Shown piece after piece: positions 46,073 through 54,372 of a stretch of DNA of 64,000 nucleotides. The notes beneath the pieces were generated by a model. The model searched no databases. It saw nothing but the letters and a program-made list of their open reading frames with translations, and was not told where the DNA came from. The number at the start of each line of letters is the position of its first letter. The stretch's first letter is position 1. The stretch is taken from positions 62,001 to 126,000 of the forward strand of contig NZ_CAIJDP010000062.1 of NCBI RefSeq assembly GCF_903819435.1, written 5' to 3'. Source of the stretch: Flavobacterium salmonis. Lineage in GTDB: Bacteria; Bacteroidota; Bacteroidia; Flavobacteriales; Flavobacteriaceae. A program made the position numbers and the translations under genes.

Positions 46073-46510
46073 ACTCATTATTATTCCGGTGTGGGTGCCC
46101 TCATGGTAATTGTTGAAAGATAAGGCATCTTCAACGTTTCGAAGTGTAAATCCCATGCTTGTAGTATACTCTCTATAATTCACAAAAATTTTATCTGCAT
46201 AATCTTTTTGGACCTGATGAAGTGTTTCTGAAAGTAACCGTCTGATTTCGTCCACTTCCGCTTGCGAAACATCGCCTTCCGGTTTGGTTCCTTTGCTGTA
46301 TCGGGCAATAAAATCTTCTGAAACTTTTGACGGCAGTCCCGATAATTTATAGACTAAACTCTGTTGTGCAGCTATACAATGTGCGATATTCCAAATCAAA
46401 TTATTGCTAAATCCTTCCGGAATTTTATTTAATTGTTCTAATGAATGATTGTCTAAAATCTTCAATAAAATTTCTCTGATTGTCTTTTGTACTTCGAAAA
46501 CTGAATTCAT
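46055..46510 (-). CDS. DinB-family (four-helix metal-binding) protein
   Basis: A 151-residue helical-bundle protein with the DinB/YfiT metal site: NLIWNIAHCIAAQQ (His near residue 38) and a second site FNNYHEGTHTGII (His136, His140). The family includes bacillithiol transferases and uncharacterised stress proteins. The metal-binding triad looks intact. Divergent from the ArsC-family gene. Confidence 0.82.
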   Translation of the reverse strand: MNSVFEVQKTIREILLKILDNHSLEQLNKIPEGFSNNLIWNIAHCIAAQQSLVYKLSGLPSKVSEDFIARYSKGTKPEGDVSQAEVDEIRRLLSETLHQVQKDYADKIFVNYREYTTSMGFTLRNVEDALSFNNYHEGTHTGIIMSIRKFV

Positions 46511-46583
46511 AATTTTTTTTTAATAAAATTAGACAATTTTAAGTTGCAATGATTTTTCTTTGTACCGAAATAAACTAAAAATT

Positions 46584-46940
46584 ATGAACAAAATATACTA
46601 CTTAGCCTCCTGCGATACCTGCCGAAAAATTATCAAAAGCTTACCAAAAGACAATGATCTGGTTTTTCACGATATCAAGCAAAATCCGATTACTGAAACT
46701 GAGCTGGAAGAAATGTACCAACTGTCCGGAAGCTACGAAGCGTTATTCAGCAAGAAAGCACAACTTTACAAATCAATGGATTTAAAAAACAAATCACTAA
46801 CCGAAGCTGATTTCAAAAAATACATTCTGGAGCATTATACTTTTATAAGCCGTCCGGTTTTTATTATTGACGGTAAAATTTACATTGGGAACAGCCAGCA
46901 GAATATTCTGCAGGTTATGAAAGCTTTAGGAGAAAAATAA
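46584..46940 (+). CDS. ArsC/Spx-family thioredoxin-fold protein
   Basis: A 118-residue protein from the ATG at 46584 (the TTG at 46560 is rejected). N-terminal strand then CDTC (residues ~9-12), Q in DIKQNPITETELEEM, and the SRPVFIIDGKIYIG cis-Pro segment, as in ArsC/Spx proteins. CxxC fits Spx/YffB-like members better than a dedicated arsenate reductase, and no other arsenic genes are nearby. Confidence 0.85.
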   Translation: MNKIYYLASCDTCRKIIKSLPKDNDLVFHDIKQNPITETELEEMYQLSGSYEALFSKKAQLYKSMDLKNKSLTEADFKKYILEHYTFISRPVFIIDGKIYIGNSQQNILQVMKALGEK

Positions 46941-47382
46941 ATCCGGAATTTTCTCAGGATTAGGGTTTGCGTTAGGAATTACTTCACATGATTTTTATTT
47001 TTTAATCAGTGAATTTTATTTAAAGTGGAAATCCTTTTTTGTGCTTTTCTGCCTGAAAAAAGATTACTTCGTCAGTTCGCTAGCGCTCGGACAATGTCAT
47101 TTAGTTAAGGATTAAAAGATAAAATGATTGCTGAATTTTGATTTCTGATATAAAAAATCTCGCAAAAAGGACAGTCTAAATATTTAGTTACAACAAATCT
47201 GAAATCAAAAATGGTTAACCCTCAATCTAAAATCTCTTAACTTAATTACATTGAGTGATCGTGTGCAGTGGATAGCCCGGCCTTTAGGCAACGCCCAATA
47301 AATTTCAAAACTTATTCGTCATAAAACTAGAAACCTTCTCTGTAAAGTTTTTTAGTATCTTTGCGCCTTTATACTCAATTAT
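46941..47382. other. 440-bp spacer before yicC with repeats and a GC-rich island
   Basis: No gene found. It has an interspersed-repeat-like segment (CTTCGTCAGTTCGCTAGCGC, 47068-47087), an inverted word pair around TTTTGATTTCTGAT (47137-47150) and ATCTGAAATCAAAAAT (47199-47214), and a GC-rich island GATAGCCCGGCCTTTAGGC (about 47271-47289). The yicC -7 box TATCTTTG lies at 47356-47363. Confidence 0.6.
47356..47363 (+). promoter_or_regulatory. -7 box TATCTTTG of yicC-gmk-nadD
   Basis: Consensus TAnnTTTG, 19 bp before the yicC ATG. Confidence 0.6.
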
Positions 47383-48243
47383 ATGATACAATCGATGACG
47401 GGTTTTGGTAAAGCTTCTTTGCAATTGCCAACGAAAAAAATTACTGTAGAAGTAAAATCTCTGAATAGTAAAGGTTTAGATCTGAATGTGAGAATGCCTT
47501 CGGTTTACCGTGAAATGGAATTGGGTTTGCGTACCCTGATTTCGACCAGACTGGAAAGAGGAAAAGTCGATTTTGCGATTTATGTCGAAAGTACATCTGA
47601 GCAGACTTCTACCAAAGTAAATGTACCGGTTGTAAAAAATTATATTGCCCAGTTAAGAGAAGTTTATCCGGATGCTGATGAAACCGAGCTGATGAAAATG
47701 GCAGTTCGTATGCCGGACGTTCTAAAAACAGAACGTGAGGAGATTGACGAAAACGACTGGGAGCAGATTCAGGTAATCATTCATGAGGCTTTACAAAATA
47801 TTTTGAGTTTCAGAAAAGACGAAGGAGAATCGCTTGAGAAAGAATTCAATCTTAGAATAGGGAATATCCGTCAATACATGGAGGATGCTTTGGCATTAGA
47901 TCCGGAAAGAGTTCAGGCTATAAAAGACCGTTTGCACACAGCAATTTCTGAATTGCAGGTTAATGTTGATGAAAATCGCTTCGAGCAGGAACTGATTTAT
48001 TATTTGGAAAAACTGGATATTACAGAAGAAAAAGTTCGTTTAACCAATCATTTGGATTATTTTATTGAAACTTTAAACGGGAGTGAAGCAAATGGTCGTA
48101 AACTAGGCTTTATAACTCAGGAAATGGGTCGCGAAATCAACACAATGGGTTCAAAATCAAATCATGCCCAAATGCAGAAACTGGTGGTGATGATGAAAGA
48201 TGAACTGGAAAAGATTAAAGAACAGGTACTAAACGTATTATAA
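47383..48243 (+). CDS. yicC: YicC/YloC-family endoribonuclease
   Basis: A 286-residue protein. The N-terminal MIQSMTGFGKA and VKSLNSKGLDLNVRMP (~26-41) are diagnostic, as is the C-terminal ETLNGSEANGRKLGFITQEMGREINTMGSK (~231-260). YicC-like proteins cut specific RNAs, including small RNAs. It is usually found beside gmk, as here (64 bp upstream). Confidence 0.94.
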   Translation: MIQSMTGFGKASLQLPTKKITVEVKSLNSKGLDLNVRMPSVYREMELGLRTLISTRLERGKVDFAIYVESTSEQTSTKVNVPVVKNYIAQLREVYPDADETELMKMAVRMPDVLKTEREEIDENDWEQIQVIIHEALQNILSFRKDEGESLEKEFNLRIGNIRQYMEDALALDPERVQAIKDRLHTAISELQVNVDENRFEQELIYYLEKLDITEEKVRLTNHLDYFIETLNGSEANGRKLGFITQEMGREINTMGSKSNHAQMQKLVVMMKDELEKIKEQVLNVL

Positions 48244-48302
48244 AGTAATCAGTAAGTGAATACTAATTAGCTGTTCACTAATTACTAATTACTAATTACT
48301 AA
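48244..48302. repeat. Inverted word repeat ACTAATTACTAATT before gmk
   Basis: Three tandem ATTACTA units (48278-48301) right before the gmk start codon face a looser reverse copy AGTAATCAGTAAGTGAATAC (48244-48263). It occupies the whole yicC-gmk spacer. Confidence 0.8.
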
Positions 48303-48307
48303 TAAAA

Positions 48308-48880
48308 ATGAATAAAGGAAAATTAATTGTTTTCTCTGCACCATCAGGATCAGGAAAAACAACGATAGTAAAACATTTACTGAAACAGGAAGATTTAAAT
48401 TTAGAATTTTCAATCTCAGCAGCTTCACGCGACCCACGCGGAGAAGAAGTCAACGGAAAAGATTACTATTTTATTTCGCTGGAAGAATTCAAAAAACACA
48501 TCAAAGCTGAAGATTTCCTGGAATGGGAAGAAGTGTACCGCGATAACTTTTACGGTACTTTAAAATCGGAAATTGAAAGAATCTGGGCTTTGGGTAAAAA
48601 TGTAATTTTCGATATTGATGTTGCCGGAGGATTGCGCATCAAACATAAATTTCCGGAACAGACTTTAGCCGTTTTTGTAAAACCACCAAGTGTTGACGAA
48701 CTAAAACGCCGATTAAAAGAACGCTCTACAGAAAGCGAAGATAAAATCAATATGCGTATTGCAAAAGCTTCGGTTGAACTGGCTACTGCGCCACAATTTG
48801 ATGTGATTATTAAAAACTATGATTTGGCTGTGGCTTTGGAAGAAGCGCATCAGTTGGTGAAGGATTTTGTTTCTAAATGA
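48308..48880 (+). CDS. gmk: Guanylate kinase
   Basis: A 190-residue enzyme phosphorylating GMP to GDP. P-loop SAPSGSGKTTIVKHLL (~8-23), GMP-binding RDPRGEEVNGKDYYFISLEEF, the lid arginines in ELKRRLKERSTESEDKINMRI and the VIFDIDVAGG strand. Normal length. Confidence 0.97.
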   Translation: MNKGKLIVFSAPSGSGKTTIVKHLLKQEDLNLEFSISAASRDPRGEEVNGKDYYFISLEEFKKHIKAEDFLEWEEVYRDNFYGTLKSEIERIWALGKNVIFDIDVAGGLRIKHKFPEQTLAVFVKPPSVDELKRRLKERSTESEDKINMRIAKASVELATAPQFDVIIKNYDLAVALEEAHQLVKDFVSK

Positions 48881-48882
48881 GT

Positions 48883-48981
48883 GCTTAGTCCTTAGTTTTT
48901 TAGTCCTTAGTCTGTTGTTGAAAGTACTGAGTTATTAAGTGGTGGATATTATATTCCTAAGTTCTTAGTCCTTAGTTTGTA
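48883..48981. repeat. Word repeat TTAGTCCTTAGT left of the broken gene
   Basis: Three copies of a TTAGTCCTTAGT-type word (48885-48912 and 48964-48977) between gmk and the broken four-helix-bundle gene; the reverse complement occurs on the far side, before nadD. Confidence 0.85.
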
Positions 48982-49001
48982 ATTAGAAGTTTAAAAAATA
49001 T

Positions 49002-49367
49002 ATGAGCGGAGTTAAATCGTATAAAGAATTACTTATTTGGCGAAAGGGAATCAGGATTGTTGTTCTGGTTTATAAATTAACAAGAGACTTTCCGAAAGAA
49101 GAAATATATGCTTTAACAAGCCAGTTAAAAAGAGCGAGTGTTTCAATTCCTTCAAATATTGCTTAAGGTTTTGGACGACAAACGGATAAATCCTTTAATC
49201 ATTTTTTGAATATAGCCAGAGGCTCATTAAACGAAATAGAAACCCAATTAATTATCGCAAAAGAATTAGAATTCATTTCTAATGATATCTTGTTTAATGA
49301 AATTATGTTTTTAATTGAAGAAGAAAGCAAAATGATAAATGCTTTTTCAAAAAATCTAAAAGAATAA
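49002..49367 (+). pseudogene. Four-helix-bundle protein with one internal TAA (23S intervening-sequence type)
   Basis: The frame is intact from ATG 49002 to TAA 49365-49367 (121 codons) except for TAA at codon 55 (49164-49166), exactly where the family has Glu in SNIAEGFGR. The N-terminus (YKELLIWRKGIRIVVLVYKL) and the C-terminal half (FLNIARGSLNEIETQLIIAKEL) are otherwise well preserved, so the change looks recent (GAA to TAA is one base). It may express a 54-residue fragment. Embedded between gmk and nadD in word repeats. Confidence 0.87.
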
Positions 49368-49375
49368 TTTATCAT

Positions 49376-49455
49376 TTTAGTCCTTAGTATTAATGATTAA
49401 GAAGAATACATTAAGTTTTAAAACTAAGGACTAACAACTAATAAACTAAGGACTA
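49376..49455. repeat. Inverted word repeats right of the broken gene
   Basis: TTTTAGTCCTTAGT (49376-49389) faces AAACTAAGGACTAA (49420-49434 region) and AACTAAGGACTAA (49444-49456), ending four bases before the nadD ATG. Confidence 0.85.
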
Positions 49456-49459
49456 AACA

Positions 49460-50041
49460 ATGAAAATAGGCCTCTACTTCGGAACATACAACCCCATTCA
49501 CATTGGTCATTTGATTATTGCGAATCATATGGCTGAATTTGCCGGTTTAGATCAGGTTTGGATGGTGGTTACGCCTCATAATCCGTTAAAAAAGAAAGCT
49601 ACTTTGCTCGATGACCACCACCGTTTGCAAATGGTGTATCTGGCTACTGAGGATTTTCCAAAAATAAAACCTTCGGATATTGAGTTTAAATTGACACAAC
49701 CAAATTATACGGTAAATACACTGGCGCATTTGCATGATAAATATCCGAATCATGATTTTTCATTGATCATGGGAGAGGATAATGTGAAAACACTTCACAA
49801 GTGGAAAAACTATGAAGTACTTTTGAATAATCATGATATTTACGTTTACCCGCGCATTTCAGATGAACCGGAAAATAGCGAACTAAAATCACATCCTAGA
49901 GTTCATATTATTGATGCGCCTGTTGTAGAAATTTCATCTACTTTTATTCGGGAGAATATTAAGAAAGGGAAAAATATCCAGCCGCTTTTGCCTTCAAAAG
50001 TCTGGGAATATATTGATCATAATAATTTTTATAAGAAATAA
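49460..50041 (+). CDS. nadD: Nicotinate-nucleotide adenylyltransferase
   Basis: A 193-residue nucleotidyltransferase. N-terminal YFGTYNPIHIGHL (GxFxPxHxGH motif), MVVTPHNPLKKK, SLIMGEDNVKTLHKWKNY (substrate-binding) and the C-terminal VEISSTFIREN (SxTxxR). It makes NaAD in NAD+ synthesis. It is on the opposite strand from the NAD/ADP-ribose operon and grouped with gmk and yicC, so it is probably housekeeping. Confidence 0.96.
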   Translation: MKIGLYFGTYNPIHIGHLIIANHMAEFAGLDQVWMVVTPHNPLKKKATLLDDHHRLQMVYLATEDFPKIKPSDIEFKLTQPNYTVNTLAHLHDKYPNHDFSLIMGEDNVKTLHKWKNYEVLLNNHDIYVYPRISDEPENSELKSHPRVHIIDAPVVEISSTFIRENIKKGKNIQPLLPSKVWEYIDHNNFYKK

Positions 50042-50067
50042 TTTTCCATACAGTTTTACGCAATCTT

Positions 50068-50164
50068 GTCATTCCGACGAAGGAGGAATCTTCGTTGCTA
50101 GATCGACACAGATTGATATTCTTTGTGGAGCTACTTACGAAGATTCCTCGTTTCTCGGAATGAC
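50068..50164. repeat. Interspersed palindromic element GTCATTCCGACGAAGGAGGA
   Basis: GTCATTCCGA...GGAGGAATCTTCG at the left faces CGAAGATTCCTCG...TCGGAATGAC at the right (about 30-bp imperfect arms, ~40-bp loop). This resembles a type of interspersed hairpin known from many bacterial genomes. It lies between nadD and the rhodanese gene. Confidence 0.85.
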
Positions 50165-50194
50165 AAACATAACGCAAAAAACAAGTCATAAAAA

Positions 50195-50223
50195 AAGCCT
50201 GAATGGATAAAATTCAGGCTTTC
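50195..50223. terminator. Bidirectional terminator between nadD and rhodanese gene
   Basis: Perfect 11-base stem AAAGCCTGAAT / ATTCAGGCTTT with A and T tracts on either side. Confidence 0.88.
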
Positions 50224-50239
50224 ATTTTTATGATGTTTG

Positions 50240-50836
50240 TTATTTCACTTCAGTTCCTTCAAACGTTATTCTCGAATCATTTACATTGACCAGTTCATCC
50301 AGTTCATAGATATTTTTATATCCGTAGCCATAAAGGTTAATATGCGTTGGAATGTTTAATGCCAGCATAATGGGTTTTCTGTTGGACAGAATTTGGGTTT
50401 CTATATTGGTTTTTGGTTTCGCCATTTTAGAAGCAAAATCTATTGGATCCCCATCGAAATTATTATTACAGTAAATCAATATTCTGGTATTGGGATCCGG
50501 AATTAACTTTAAAAGGTTTTCCTGTGTAAAGTCAGTAAAATCCAGATGAATCGCACCTTTTAAATGTTTTCTGTTGAAACGAAAATCTGAACGGGAATCC
50601 AAAATTACGGTGTTTTCTTCCTTTGCCATTTTCAAAAAAACATCCAGACTCACTAAGTTTTTTTCTCGTTGCTTTTCTAATTCGGAGACAAGATTTTTAA
50701 AATCATCATAGTCAACCAGTGCTTTTGGATACTGTTCTTTCTCTGCCATCTTTTTTGTTTGATTTGATGTTTGTGAATGAGCAATTCCGGTTATAAAAAG
50801 GCTTCCTGCTAAAGTTATAAGAGATGTAATTTTCAT
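50240..50836 (-). CDS. Exported rhodanese-like protein
   Basis: A 198-residue protein with a signal peptide (cleavage near AHSQ, residue 22) and one rhodanese domain (~60-160): VILDSRSDFRFNRKHLKGAIHLDF and the active-site Cys123 in ILIYCNNNF. The loop after the Cys is longer than in classic sulfurtransferases. Likely a periplasmic sulfur-handling or phosphatase-like protein. It lies 47 bp after nadV with no clear terminator, but its export signal sets it apart from the NAD operon. Confidence 0.85.
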   Translation of the reverse strand: MKITSLITLAGSLFITGIAHSQTSNQTKKMAEKEQYPKALVDYDDFKNLVSELEKQREKNLVSLDVFLKMAKEENTVILDSRSDFRFNRKHLKGAIHLDFTDFTQENLLKLIPDPNTRILIYCNNNFDGDPIDFASKMAKPKTNIETQILSNRKPIMLALNIPTHINLYGYGYKNIYELDELVNVNDSRITFEGTEVK

Positions 50837-50883
50837 AGTTTATATTTTTAAGGATGGACTTTTTTATAACCGGATTGTATTAT

Positions 50884-52353
50884 TTATGCTTCGATACTGA
50901 TTCCTGTACTAACACGGATTCTAATATCATTTAAAGACTGATCAATTAAAAGTTTCCCGTCTCTGAAAACTTCTTTCAGTTCGCCTTGTTTTTCTTCTTC
51001 CCATGAAACATTATCTTTTAAATTATATATTCCATCAACTAAATCAATTTTCATCAATCCTTTAGCTGATTTTTTAGTTCCGTCATCTGTAATAGGATCT
51101 TTGAAGATCGCTCTTCCTTCGCCATCAACTTCTCCGTAAGTCGCTTTCATGGCAAAACCAAAAGTATCCCTTGTATTGTATTGATACGTGAAAGATCCAA
51201 TTCCTAAAACCACATTAGTAGAAGCGAATCCTTTTGCTTTTAAACGCTCACAAATCTGAATCGCTCTGGCAACTGTAATACTGTCGCCGTAAATAGCACC
51301 AATTTGCGGAACTAATTCTTTAAAACCTTTCTCATTTATGCTTCCGCCAAAAACATCCCAAAGCAGTTCAATAACACCTTTCTTCTCTTGTTCTGTTTTG
51401 CCGTTTGGATTTCCGCAGATAATATCAACCGGATCACCGCTGTCAGGACGAATAACTACTTTACCTTCACGGGCTACAATATCTTCTTTAAGGCGAGGCA
51501 GATAATCGGTCAAAACTTTCCATAAATCCCAGGTGTCAGAAACGATAGAGACAATTCCTTTTGGATATACTTCTGTGATTAACCTTTTAAACGTTTCACA
51601 TTCGCCTTCCGTAGTTCCCATACACATTACAGAATGCTCAGTTGCGGCAACAGAACCCGCGATTAATTCGGTATCTGAATTGGCGTTGTAATATTCTTCG
51701 AAGAAATCAATTGCCGGAATGGTATCAGATCCTGTAAAGCTCAATAAATGTCCGGCTGCAGAGGTTATGGCTGCTTCGATTCCGCCCATTCCCCGCATAG
51801 AGAAATCATGTCCCTGCCAGTTGACAAAATCAGGAACTGATGATGTTTCATCAGCATATTTGTCTAATACTTTTCTATATTCCCTTGCAATGGTAGCAGA
51901 GTTACAAGGCAGCCAAATCACCGCAGAAAGCAAGGTTTCAAAATAATTGGTCAGCCAGAAAAAGTCCGGAATCGTATTGTACATCGTAAACATGGGTACT
52001 CTTAATGGCACACTCGCACCTTCCGGCAACGCTTTAAAAACCATTGGAATGTATCCTAAATCATGTAAATCCTCAATATGTTTGGTGCCTACCTGGTTTT
52101 CTCCCAAATAATTATTGATTCTTCGGGCGTATTTTTTAACCACTTCCTCTTTTGGCTGTTTAAAAAAATACGTATCAAAATCATGAATAATGTATTTTTT
52201 GATAAAATACTGCAATCCGAAAAACACAACTTCTTCAAGACCTTCGATTCTTGATTTTCTGGGTGTCCAGTTAGAATATACTAAAGTAGTTTTGTCCGGG
52301 TATTGCCTTCTGTGGTCAACTTTGTAACCGTCGGTTAATAATAGTGGGTTCAT
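50884..52353 (-). CDS. nadV: Nicotinamide phosphoribosyltransferase-like enzyme
   Basis: A 489-residue NAMPT homologue that would join nicotinamide to PRPP to give NMN. Key residues: Asp8-Tyr10 (LTDGYKVDHRRQYP), His240 (GSVAATEHSVM) aligned with the human phospho-His, and RPDSGDP near residue 304 for the ribose-phosphate site. The later GIGSFTYQYNTRDTFGFAMK stretch is also typical. Length matches human NAMPT. It is the last gene of the operon, whose first gene is a PRPP-synthetase-like enzyme that could supply its substrate. An ADPR-pyrophosphate-using variant (Namat-like) is possible. Confidence 0.92.
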   Translation of the reverse strand: MNPLLLTDGYKVDHRRQYPDKTTLVYSNWTPRKSRIEGLEEVVFFGLQYFIKKYIIHDFDTYFFKQPKEEVVKKYARRINNYLGENQVGTKHIEDLHDLGYIPMVFKALPEGASVPLRVPMFTMYNTIPDFFWLTNYFETLLSAVIWLPCNSATIAREYRKVLDKYADETSSVPDFVNWQGHDFSMRGMGGIEAAITSAAGHLLSFTGSDTIPAIDFFEEYYNANSDTELIAGSVAATEHSVMCMGTTEGECETFKRLITEVYPKGIVSIVSDTWDLWKVLTDYLPRLKEDIVAREGKVVIRPDSGDPVDIICGNPNGKTEQEKKGVIELLWDVFGGSINEKGFKELVPQIGAIYGDSITVARAIQICERLKAKGFASTNVVLGIGSFTYQYNTRDTFGFAMKATYGEVDGEGRAIFKDPITDDGTKKSAKGLMKIDLVDGIYNLKDNVSWEEEKQGELKEVFRDGKLLIDQSLNDIRIRVSTGISIEA

Positions 52354-52358
52354 ATGTT

Positions 52359-52673
52359 TTATTGTTGTTTTAAATGTTCATGTAATATGTCAAATTCTAA
52401 AGATAAATTCAGATATTCCTGGATCCAGTCATTTTGCATTGAGATTTCCTGAAAAGTTCCTGTGGGTGCAAATAAATATCCCAAATACTCTAAACCTTTT
52501 TTATCGTTATTTCTCAGCAAATTATCAATTTTATTTATTTCGGCAATTACTTCTTCTGCCGAATTATAATTTGTCCACAATAAATCTGTATCAGGTGTAA
52601 TTTTAGATTTAATTATTTTCAATAGTTTTATTACAGCGTCCCAATCATCAAATCTATCTTTCTTTTTTATCAT
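52359..52673 (-). CDS. Small hypothetical protein of the NAD operon, 104 aa
   Basis: A soluble, mostly helical, acidic protein with no recognised domain. Starts from ATG 52673; a TTG at 52685 would add four residues. Segments: FDDWDAVIKLLKIIKSK, EEVIAEINKIDNLLRNN, LGYLFAPTGTFQEISMQNDWIQEYL. Five bases from nadV and 24 from the ADP-ribosylglycohydrolase, so it is surely co-transcribed. It may be an accessory subunit; unknown. Confidence 0.72.
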   Translation of the reverse strand: MIKKKDRFDDWDAVIKLLKIIKSKITPDTDLLWTNYNSAEEVIAEINKIDNLLRNNDKKGLEYLGYLFAPTGTFQEISMQNDWIQEYLNLSLEFDILHEHLKQQ

Positions 52674-52697
52674 GTTCCTGACCAATCATTGTGTTTA

Positions 52698-53636
52698 TTA
52701 TATTAACTTTTTTAATAATCGTTCTGCTAAATCTTTTATATCATTTGTTCTAACCAAATTTTCAATCCATTTTTCAGGGATATTTTCGATTCCATAATAA
52801 ATTCCTGCCAAGCCTCCGGCAATAGCACCGGTTGTATCTGTGTCTTCGCCGAGATTAACTGCTTTTAAAACCGTTTCTTCATAAGAATCCGAATTCAGAA
52901 AGCACCAAATACTAGCTTCTAAACTATGTAGCACATAACCAGAAGAATGAATTTCGTCTTCCAAATATTCTGAAATATCATTTTTCAGAATTCTGTCAAA
53001 TAACTGAATTTCTGCTGGATTAAACTTTTTATCTTTCAAAAATACCGAAACCGTATTTTTCATTTCGATATAGGCTTCGAATTTATCTTTCTCCTTTAAA
53101 ATTTCCAAAGAATAAATCACATAAATAAAGCAGGCAAATATTGATCTGAAATGTGCATGCGTTACAGATGAAACTTCTTTGACTTTTTGGTAAATTACTT
53201 CAATATCATTTTCTTTTTGAAGATAAAAAACCAACGGCAAAATACGCATTAATGATCCGTTTCCGTTATCACTTTCAGAAAATCCTCCGCACAAATCGGG
53301 TTGATGTCCCTTTGCGATATTAAGAATGGCATGTCTCGTTGCAATTCCGATATCGAAAACTTGTCCGTGTGGTGTCCATAATTCTGCTGTATACCATTTA
53401 ACGAAGTTCCTTCCGATATCATTTAAATCATAGCCTGAACATAAACTTTCTGCCAGACAAAAAGCCAAAGAACTATCATCGCTCCAGGTTCCGATTGGCT
53501 GATGATGTGTTCCAAAACCAAACATTTCGGTAACCGGATTTTGTTTTAAATACGTTCTCGACTTAAATTCAACCGGAACTCCTAAAGCATCACCAACAGC
53601 TAAACCGAATAAACCTGATTCTATTGTGTTTTTCAT
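52698..53636 (-). CDS. ADP-ribosylglycohydrolase (DraG-like)
   Basis: About 312 residues from the ATG at 53636, one base after the previous stop. An ATG at 53660 would add eight residues but overlap that gene. The DraG fold is clear: GLFGLAVGDALGVPVEF (8-24), the Mg site TWSDDSS (50-56) and the second Mg motif GEDTDTTGAIAGG near residue 258. It removes ADP-ribose from modified proteins or releases it from other substrates. Confidence 0.92.
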   Translation of the reverse strand: MKNTIESGLFGLAVGDALGVPVEFKSRTYLKQNPVTEMFGFGTHHQPIGTWSDDSSLAFCLAESLCSGYDLNDIGRNFVKWYTAELWTPHGQVFDIGIATRHAILNIAKGHQPDLCGGFSESDNGNGSLMRILPLVFYLQKENDIEVIYQKVKEVSSVTHAHFRSIFACFIYVIYSLEILKEKDKFEAYIEMKNTVSVFLKDKKFNPAEIQLFDRILKNDISEYLEDEIHSSGYVLHSLEASIWCFLNSDSYEETVLKAVNLGEDTDTTGAIAGGLAGIYYGIENIPEKWIENLVRTNDIKDLAERLLKKLI

Positions 53637-53637
53637 T

Positions 53638-54372
53638 TTATTTATTTCTTCCTTTTTCATTTGGATAAAACGTCTGTACTACATCACTCTGCCAAAATTC
53701 TTTTGTTTCAACATCAATACATGAAAGTTTTCCGTAAAAACCAGCTCCGGTATCAATATTCCAGACATTACAACCCTGCATTGGAATTTCTATATCATAA
53801 TGAAGCGTTGGTGTATGACCGATGTAAATTTCATTAAAAAGTAATAACCTTTTTGGGTATAAATTCGAATCTTTTTTAATTCGTTTATCCATTATCAGCG
53901 CCATTTCCCATAAAGTTCTGTCCCATGAAAAATTGGTTTGATAATGTTCTTTTTCTGGTCCGTGCATCGATGAAAATCCGGCGTGAATGAAAAGGTTATT
54001 ATGCTCATCAACAAAATAATCTTTTATTTGATTAAAGAATTCCAGATGTTTCTCTTTTGCCGAAAGATCTACATTATTATAACTTTCTATCGTTGATTTT
54101 CCGCCATGCAAAAACCAGATGTCGTTTATTACATCTTTTTCTAACCATTCCTGGCACCATGCATCATGATTTCCTTTTATAAAAATGCATTCCTGTTTTT
54201 GGGATAGCCTGATAAGAAATTCAATAACCTGTGCCGACTCGCTCCAGCCATCTACATAATCGCCTAAAAAAATTAACCGGTCAGTTTCAGATAAAGCGAT
54301 TCGGTCCAGCAACTGAACTAAAGCTTTTAATCCTCCGTGGATGTCTCCAAAAACAAGTGTTCTTTTCATCAA
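53638..54372 (-). CDS. PPP-family metallophosphoesterase
   Basis: A 244-residue metallophosphatase with the three metal motifs FGDIHGG (8-14), FLGDYVDGW (~35-43) and GNHDAW (~67-72), plus HAGF (~125) and GHTP (~188). It resembles bacterial Ser/Thr phosphatase or Ap4A-hydrolase-like enzymes. In this operon it might cleave a phosphate from ADP-ribose-phosphate, a cyclic phosphate, or a dinucleotide. Adjacent (no gap) to the 2OG oxygenase gene. Confidence 0.88.
   Translation of the reverse strand: MMKRTLVFGDIHGGLKALVQLLDRIALSETDRLIFLGDYVDGWSESAQVIEFLIRLSQKQECIFIKGNHDAWCQEWLEKDVINDIWFLHGGKSTIESYNNVDLSAKEKHLEFFNQIKDYFVDEHNNLFIHAGFSSMHGPEKEHYQTNFSWDRTLWEMALIMDKRIKKDSNLYPKRLLLFNEIYIGHTPTLHYDIEIPMQGCNVWNIDTGAGFYGKLSCIDVETKEFWQSDVVQTFYPNEKGRNK

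Noticed and set aside
46584..46940. True arsenate reductase
   Set aside because: CxxC and the lack of any arsenic-resistance neighbour fit the Spx/YffB-like branch better; kept as ArsC/Spx family.
48883..49455. CRISPR array from repeated TTAGTCCTTAGT words
   Set aside because: Repeats are short, irregular, in both orientations and without spacers of even length; no cas genes nearby.
49460..50041. nadD as a member of the NAD/ADP-ribose operon
   Set aside because: It is on the opposite strand, grouped with yicC and gmk, with a terminator and repeat between, and lacks the 21-bp palindrome.
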